From Galeopsis tetrahit (Eukaryota > Streptophyta > Magnoliopsida > Lamiales > Lamiaceae), in NCBI GenBank assembly GCA_963675135.1, contig OY776122.1, positions 15,546,881-15,610,880 of the forward strand: a DNA stretch of 64,000 nucleotides, in the 5' to 3' direction. Position numbers and translations under genes: made by a program. Under the pieces are notes generated by a model. That model had not been told where the DNA came from and ran no database searches. It saw only the letters and a list, made by a program, of their open reading frames with translations. Below are positions 57,822 through 64,000 of the stretch, one piece after another (the first letter of the stretch is position 1; each line of letters starts with the position of its first letter).

Positions 57822-58535
57822 GATAATTACATACAACATTGATTATAATTATTTTCGATTATACATGTAAATTTATTCTAATCACATCATTTAAATTCAT
57901 TCTAATTTTCAATTCACAACATTATAATTACATACAACATTGAGTATAATTATTTTCGATTATACATGTAAATTTATTCTAATCACATCATTTAAATTCA
58001 TTCTAATTTTCAATTCACAACATTATAATTACATACAACATTGAGTATAATTATTTTCGATTATACATGTAAATTTATTCTAATCACTTCATTTAAATCC
58101 ATTCTAATTTTCAATTCATAACATTATAATTACATACAACATTGAGTATAATTATTTCGATTATACATGTAAATTTATTCTAATCACATCATTTAAATTC
58201 ATTCTAATTTTCAATTCACAACATTATAATTACATACAACATTGAGTATAATTATTTTCGATTATACATGTAAATTTATTCTAATCACTTCATTTAAATC
58301 CATTCTAATTTTCAATTCATAACATTATAATTACATACAACATTGAGTATAATTATTTTCGATTATACATGTAAATCTATTCTAATCACTTCATTTAAAT
58401 TCATTCTAATTTTCAATTCACAACATTATAATTACATACAACATTGAGTATAATTATTTAATTTTCGATTATACATGTAAATTTATTCTAATCACTTCAT
58501 TTAAATTCATTCTAATTTTCAATTCACTTATCCAT
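57822..58535. repeat. Minisatellite array 1, seven 101-bp units
   Basis: The word ATACAACATT recurs at 57831, 57932, 58033, 58134, 58234, 58335 and 58436. Units are AT-rich and near-identical. Confidence 0.9.
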
Positions 58536-58536
58536 T

Positions 58537-58551
58537 TAACCCTAAACCCTA
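58537..58551. repeat. Telomere-like CCCTAAA stretch 1
   Basis: AACCCTAAACCCTA at the end of array 1, an interstitial plant telomere-type motif. Confidence 0.6.
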
Positions 58552-58552
58552 T

Positions 58553-58760
58553 ATTCAATTTAATTTTAGTTTCAATTCTTTATTTCAATCCATTTTAAGT
58601 TTAATGGTTGCTTATTAAATTTAAATTGTCAAAGCATATCATAATTATTTCTAAATGAGAATTAATTAAATTATAATGTTTTTCAAATTAAATAATTTAA
58701 TTACGGTATCATTAATTAATTTACACTATTTAAATTTATTCTAATCTTCAATTCACAACA
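58553..58760. repeat. Second copy of the array preamble
   Basis: Nearly the same as about 57580-57825 (TTCAATTTAATTTTAGTTTC to the first 101-bp unit). Preamble plus array forms a higher-order duplication. Confidence 0.82.
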
Positions 58761-58761
58761 T

Positions 58762-59275
58762 TATAATTACATACAACATTGAGTATAATTATTTTCGATT
58801 ATACATGTAAATTTATTCTAATCACATCATTTAAGTTCATTCTAATTTTCAATTCACAACATTATAATTACATATAACATTGAGTATAATTATTTTCGAT
58901 TATACATGTAAATTTATTCTAATCACATCATTTAAATTCATTCTAATTTTCAATTCACAACATTATAATTACATACAACGTACATTGAGTATAATTATTT
59001 TCTATTATACATGTAAATTTATTCTAATCACTTCATTTAAATTCATTCTAATTTTCAATTCATAACATTATAATTACATACAACATTGAGTATAATTATT
59101 TTCGATTATACATGTAAATTTATTCTAATCACTTCATTTAAATTCATTCTAATTTTCAATTCACAACATTATAATTACATACAACATTGAGTATAATTAT
59201 TTAATTTTCGATTATACATGTAAATTTATTCTAATCACTTCATTTAAATTCATTCTAATTTTCAATTCACTTATC
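58762..59275. repeat. Minisatellite array 2, five 101-bp units
   Basis: ATACAACATT-type words at 58771, 58872, 58973, 59078 and 59179; the third unit has a 4-base insertion (GTAC). Confidence 0.9.
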
Positions 59276-59280
59276 CATTT

Positions 59281-59303
59281 AACCCTAAACCCTAAACCCT
59301 AAT
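59281..59303. repeat. Telomere-like CCCTAAA stretch 2
   Basis: Three tandem CCCTAAA-type units directly before the right GGCAACGG cluster. Confidence 0.65.
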
Positions 59304-59304
59304 T

Positions 59305-59550
59305 AGGGCAACGGCAAAGGCAACGGGCCCACTGCCGTTGCCTTTTAGCGACTGGGGGCCCGTTACCAAATGGCAACGGGGCCCACTGCCGTCGCCTTTT
59401 GGCAACGGGCCTTATATATCGTCGCCTTTTTGCAACGGGGCCCACTCCCGTTGCCTTAAGGCAACGGCACCCGCCCCCGTCGCCTTTTTCCTTCCCGTTA
59501 TTAATGCCGTTGCCAATTGGCAACGGTAGCCTGCCGTTGCCTTTTGTTGT
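59305..59550. repeat. Right subterminal GGCAACGG cluster
   Basis: About twelve copies of GGCRACGG or its complement, mirroring the left cluster. Confidence 0.85.
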
Positions 59551-59579
59551 TGCCTTCTGGCCATTATTTTGTAGTGAAT

Positions 59580-60583
59580 CGATTAATATATAATATTGTC
59601 GATCTAAGCAATCAACCCTCTCTCGGTTAAGATAATTACTATTAAACTCAATCTAATTAATCAATTTTTTTCATATACATCCCAATCATGCAAACTAAAC
59701 TCTCGTTGCAATTCAAAAAATTGTAAATGCTAGTTAATAGAAATAACCAACTAATTTAATCATACAAATCCCAACAATAGAAACATTAAACACCAAAACA
59801 TAGGTAAATTAAGCAATTAATTCATAAACCCACTAATTACCCACATAATTCTAACACCCAAAACAATAAAAAATTAGTCCATAACTAAAATAACAAATAA
59901 AAGACAATACATAAAAAATAAACAACAAAACATAGATTAAGGAAAGGTACTTCCAATCCTTCAATCTCACTATAAAATAAAATACTCAATTAAATTTATT
60001 TAAAAAATGAAAGGACAAAGCTAAACTTATCTATGAAGTGAAGTGTGGAGGGGAAGGTTTCCCCCAATGAGCTGCCCCCTGTTTTGCGCCAATCTGCTCA
60101 CGGCTTTGCCCCCACCAATTGCCAGCTGCAGTTTGTGTGCATCTTCAATGTTAAATGGGATGGGCTTGGAAAGTAAAATTAATGGTGGCCCATTTGTCAA
60201 TTGTCATAGCTACAATTCACACGGCCAACAAATATGGCGATTGGGTCCCTTTAATTGTTTAAGGAATGGGCTGCTTCCAATTTGATTTTGCAAATGGGCC
60301 GATGCTTTTAATTAGATGGGCCAAACAATTTAATTATTGGTCCAAATAACTTCCTCCTTTCATTCTTTGGCTCGTTTTGACTTCATTCAAGTCTCACCCC
60401 TTCCATTGACTTCATAAAATAGTTAACATGTGTTTTGTTCTAAAAATCCTTACTTTCATATAAAAATAGTAAAACACGTATCTTTCTCATTTCAAGTGCA
60501 ATTAGTAAATTTAATATAAATATTGCAATTAAATCATATAAAATTATGAGCATTAAACACATGAATTTCGAACAATTTTCACA
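59580..60583. other. Unassigned AT-rich sequence
   Basis: No gene is seen. A less AT-rich patch around 60040-60150 has a short open frame without recognisable motifs, probably a relic of an old repeat. Confidence 0.45.
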
Positions 60584-60967
60584 CTAATCAGGCGCCAGAT
60601 TTGTACCAGCAAGAGATTGATGAAATAGCTCATAGTTGCGGGCTTGATGCGCCAAGTCTCTAAATGGAGGAGTTGGAGAAATAGTCATATGAACGTCCAA
60701 AAATTTGTTGAACTCAGTGCCGAGACCGCGAAGGTACTTTGTCAGAATCAGACACCAGGCAACCTTGTCAGAATCAGACACTAGGCAACCAATCGCCTGT
60801 AACTGATCAGAGATCAATTTATATTTCTTAGTGAAATCAGAGACATGCAAATATCCCTTCTTCAACAGTTGAAGCTCATCACGGAGTTGATGAGCCCGTG
60901 AATCAGGTAAATGAGCGAAGACGGACTCGAGAGCCAACCAAACAGACCTGGTAAGAACCTCTTTCAT
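60584..60967 (-). pseudogene. Copia gag (UBN2-type) fragment
   Basis: 127 codons with the gag pattern of copia elements: WLALESVF, then RDELQLLKKGYLHVSDFTKKYKLISDQL, and GLGTEFNKFLDVH. A direct repeat of about 27 bases near 60745-60785 (TTGTCAGAATCAGACAC twice) adds residues in the middle. No other part of the element is found nearby, so this is a solitary scrap lying just 3' of the beta-glucosidase gene. Confidence 0.75.
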
Positions 60968-61357
60968 GATTCTTTAGTGAAAGAGGATAAGGAGATGGGA
61001 GAAAAAGATGGGATTATAGTGAAATTATGGTTGATACCATATAAGAGGGTTATATAAATCACTAGATGAATTCGTGAGTAGTATATTCCACTAATTAAAT
61101 AGGATTTATAGAGATATTTACAAAAAAAAAAAAACAAATCAATATGTACCAAATATACAAAGAATATTCTAGGAATATAATAAAAGTTGACTTAGTCTTG
61201 AATATTATCCTTATTAGGAAAGACCAAAAGCGAGCACTTTATTGAATGTTTGAAGTTTATATTTATTTTAACAAATTCGACAACATATTGAAAGTACCAA
61301 CAAATCTGAGTGCTTGAAGATTCTCTTATGTCAAATAAATAGGGACATTCTCCCAGA
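60968..61357. other. 3' flank of the beta-glucosidase gene
   Basis: No gene. From about 61195 it is homologous to 11105-11227, so the duplication included the 3' flank. Terminator and polyA signals are not identified with confidence. Confidence 0.5.
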
Positions 61358-63725
61358 TCAATTAACTTGAATAAGGGCATGTTTCTCCTTCAAGAAATCA
61401 GAATACCAAAGGGCAGAAAGTTTTGGATACCTTTTCAACTCTTTGTCATCCAAATCTACGTAGTAAAACCCATACGAAGACTCATAGCCATCCAACAACT
61501 CTAGACAATCGAACAACGTCCACACAAAGTACCCCTTCGTATTTGATCCATTCCTTCCAGTAAAAATTAAGATACTAGGTTAGTGTCCTATGAACATGTA
61601 AAAATTGATCAAATTGCATTTCCTACCTTATAGCATCGAGAGTGGCCCCCATGTAAGCACGTATATAATCCACACGAGTTTTGTCTATCAAAGTTTCATT
61701 ACGCTTCATCGTTTGACCTGTCAAAAACAACATCTTTGAGAATGCATGTTGACTTAATGCATTAGTTTGTAGGCTCAGAGAGAGAGACCATTTTCATGGA
61801 TATAAATAGGGGGATTGTCATAAACGCGTTTTAGATGCTCCAACACTTCATAAAGGCCCGAAGGCCTAATGGGTAACTAGACGAGAAACAAGACAAGAAA
61901 GTGTCATCAAATCAAAGAAATGGAAAAAATCGAGCAATTTATATATGTCCATACTTACCTGCTCTGGAAGCGTCTTACTCTCCCCATCAATTGCATCATC
62001 TGAAAAGAGAATGAAATGATTTACTAAGGTAAAAGTTAAATACTACTCTCTCTGTCCCACAATTGTTTACACTCTTTCCTTAAAAAGAATTTTTTTCATA
62101 AACCACACCCTCACAATTTTCACATTTTTACACAAAATGTCATTACTTTTACCCTCAATCCAATCATTCTCTTTACTTTATTTATAAAAGTTTAATAAAT
62201 TACCCATAACACTCTACTCATTACACTTTTTTCTTAGTTTGTGTGCCCCTAAAATGGTGCAAACAATTCTGGGATGGAGGGAGTATTAACTATTATGCAA
62301 GATAAATATATAATAAAAATCTTACAAAACAACTTTACTCTCATATCAGCAAATACACCGACATTCTTGTTGTTTGGGGTGTTGGGATCATCCTTGATTT
62401 TGATCTTGAAGTAGTGGTTCACTCCTACGAAATCCAATGAGCCCTTCAATTGCTTCGACTCATTTGTAGTGAAGGTAGGGATTCTTCCTACAGCACTTGT
62501 TTTGACTATTTCAGGATAGTCACCAAAAAACAGAGGATTCAAAAACCTGAAGCAATTTTAAAATGTTTAGTGATCATGATAAGATGATTGAAGAGTATCC
62601 AATTAAAGGTACACGTTGGATAAGCTTACCAATTGTTGAAATAGTTGTTAAACCTTTGAGTTGCTAATATATCTTCTCTTGTATTGGTGTAAGGAGTTCC
62701 CATGACAGCATATATGTTTAGTCCTATGTAACCTTTCTGATTGGCCTACATTAAAGCATATATATATGTTGGTGAAAATAAATAAGTAAATCATCAAGAT
62801 TTAGAAACAAGAAATTTGGAATTAATCAATTTCAGATAGTAGTAGCATGAATGATACCTCATATTTTTCCTTATACAGTTTTGCAATAGCTGAATGAGCT
62901 AGCAAAATATTATGAGCCACGATATAAGGTTCAGTAGACGAATTGCCTGCATTACAATATGAACATCGTCCAGGGGGAGTGAATCCATCACTATAACCAC
63001 CAAATACAAAAATGTTGGCCTCGTTAACACTAGTCCAGTGCAAAACCTTGTCCCCGAACTCCCTAAAACACACATCTGCGTATGCTGTGAAATCCTCCCT
63101 GTCATCACACATACATTTTAGGCTCATCACAAAATGCACTTGACAATAAAACTAAGGCAAAGTCTTGTGTAAACTAATTATATCGAATAAGTAGTTTGCA
63201 TTTTAAATGTATTTTTTAACAGTATTAGTTATTTCATTAAAATATATTGATTGTGAACTCGTTGCATGATAAAACTTATTTACATGAGACAAACTATAAT
63301 AATAATAGTAAAGACATTTGAAACATACACAATGTTTCTACTAAGCCATCCTCCATACTCATCTTCAAGAGCTTGCGGAAGATCGACGTGATGCAAAGTA
63401 ACATGTGGTTCGATTCCTGCAATCAAAACATTTGAAATGCAATGAGGGAGGAAGAGAGATGGGCTTGTATTCTTAAAAATAGTTTTTACCATTGAATTTA
63501 AGTTGTTTAATGAAATCATTGTAGTATTTCAACCCCTGTGGATTTACATGTCCTCTTCCATCTGTGACAACAATAAACATCATATTTACAAAATATGAAA
63601 ATTTTGCAAGGCCTCATTAATAATTAATGGTAAATGCATGTAAGTATACTGGGGATTAGTCTGGACCAAGATATGGAGAATCTAAATGCTTCCAACCCCA
63701 TATCATGCATCAGTTTTATATCGTC
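61358..63725 (-). CDS. Beta-glucosidase (glycoside hydrolase family 1), ten 3' exons
   Basis: Exons on the - strand: 63650-63725, 63490-63561, 63329-63416, 62858-63098, 62630-62745, 62326-62546, 61959-61999, 61789-61876, 61627-61717 and 61358-61553 (TGA at 61358-61360). All introns have GT/AG ends and the 1,230 coding bases stay in one frame (409 residues). GH1 blocks in order: FRFSISWSRLIP; NPQGLKYYNDFI; EPHVTLHHVDLPQALEDEYGGW; the acid/base region WTSVNEAN (Glu codon 63020-63022; Ser replaces the usual Thr of TxNE); FGDYPEIVK; DFVGVNHYF; the nucleophile region YIHENG (Glu codon 61793-61795); and WTLFDCLELLDGYE. The enzyme would release glucose from a glycoside, substrate unknown; the closest pattern I recall is the Arabidopsis BGLU1-11 group. 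The first exons (about 90 residues, with any signal peptide) are beyond the window. A Stowaway MITE sits in the seventh listed exon's upstream intron. A truncated copy lies at 11228-11624. Confidence 0.9.
62046..62283. mobile_element. Stowaway MITE in an intron of the beta-glucosidase gene
   Basis: 238 bp between TA dinucleotides (62044-62045, 62284-62285), with ends CTCTCTCTGTCCCACAATTG and CAATTCTGGGATGGAGGGAG as inverted repeats. It lies in the intron between 61959-61999 and 62326-62546 and leaves the splice sites intact. Confidence 0.87.
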
Positions 63726-64000
63726 CTGAAACATAAATTAATTTGCATAATTCAACACCACTCATAAAATTAATCCCAATAACTCAACATCCTTACATAT
63801 ATATTCTTGTAAAATTTATTCCTATAATCGTGAGTGATACACAAAAAGTGTGTTTATATATTTACTTTTTTTTAATTGTTTCCTTTTAAAAAAATATTTT
63901 ATCTATTTTAGTCTCTACATTTTTTAAACTTGTGAAAATAACAAGTACATATACTAAATTATCAACGTAGAAGCACCGGCTCCCACTAAACTTTAGAAAA
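63726..64000. other. Intron sequence, 5' end of the beta-glucosidase gene not reached
   Basis: AT-rich, no exon recognised; the preceding GH1 exon would lie further to the right. Confidence 0.5.

Larger units (their letters stand above)
57059..59576. mobile_element. Non-autonomous CACTA transposon (2,518 bp)
   Basis: The left end is CACCACAAAAAATTGCC and the right end, inverted, CACTACAAAATAATGGCC, with a 3-bp AAT duplication on both sides (57056-57058, 59577-59579). Both subterminal regions (57090-57325 and 59305-59550) hold about a dozen copies each of GGCAACGG, GGCGACGG or their complements, as expected for transposase-binding repeats of CACTA elements. No transposase is encoded. The middle holds a tRNA-like stretch, two minisatellite arrays and telomere-like repeats. 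Confidence 0.87.

Noticed and set aside
57822..59275. Regular repeats that could suggest a CRISPR array
   Set aside because: Contiguous 101-bp AT-rich units without unique spacers, in a plant transposon; an ordinary minisatellite.
58537..59303. CCCTAAA repeats as a chromosome end
   Set aside because: Only two or three units, internal to a CACTA element and followed by more genomic DNA.

Overview
The window is plant nuclear DNA, almost certainly from a eudicot. It shows Ty1/copia elements of the Sirevirus type (an extra ORF between pol and the 3' LTR), Ty3/gypsy elements, a tandem TRIM, Stowaway, Mutator-like and CACTA elements, and one intron-rich glycoside hydrolase family 1 gene. Nothing bacterial is present. 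The species cannot be read from the sequence.

Layout. 1-10210: element A, a Sirevirus-like copia on the + strand, cut by the window start; it holds pol, a large downstream ORF broken only by nonsense codons, and a 1.85 kb 3' LTR. 10211-10494: edge of another Sirevirus-type LTR on the - strand. 11228-11624: the last two exons of a beta-glucosidase, a relic paralogue of the gene at the other end of the window. 11797-16028 and 30944-31275: a decayed Tat-like gypsy element, split by element B (16029-30943, - strand), a complete Sirevirus with 1.6 kb LTRs and a GCATT target duplication. At about 31275 the gypsy RNase H runs abruptly into the integrase of element C (31276-41160, + strand), a 5'-truncated Sirevirus. 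The 3' LTR of C is itself split by a 1.4 kb solo LTR (38758-40153, target duplication GTTAC). C sits in a chromovirus-like gypsy element on the - strand (41161-43917), whose gag is interrupted by a tandem TRIM (42995-43502, target duplication TAATC).

44028-45361 is a Mutator-like MITE with a 9-bp target duplication and a Stowaway MITE inside it. 46027-56688 is element D (- strand), a very young Sirevirus: its 871-bp LTRs differ at one base that I could find, the downstream ORF is intact, and gag-pol carries one nonsense codon. 57059-59576 is a non-autonomous CACTA element with clusters of GGCAACGG-type words at both ends, 101-bp minisatellite arrays and telomere-like CCCTAAA repeats. 60584-60967 is a copia gag scrap. 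61358-63725 holds ten exons of a beta-glucosidase gene (- strand) whose 5' end lies beyond the window.

The only cellular gene is the beta-glucosidase; the rest is a nest of transposons that probably grew between two tandem copies of it. The most interesting thread is the ORF downstream of pol. It occurs in all four Sireviruses and shows no membrane segment, so 'env-like' is poorly supported. In B and D it has a TATA box of its own 120-150 bp upstream of the ATG. In A, B and C it carries an exact 15-base copy of a polypurine-tract sequence inside its reading frame.
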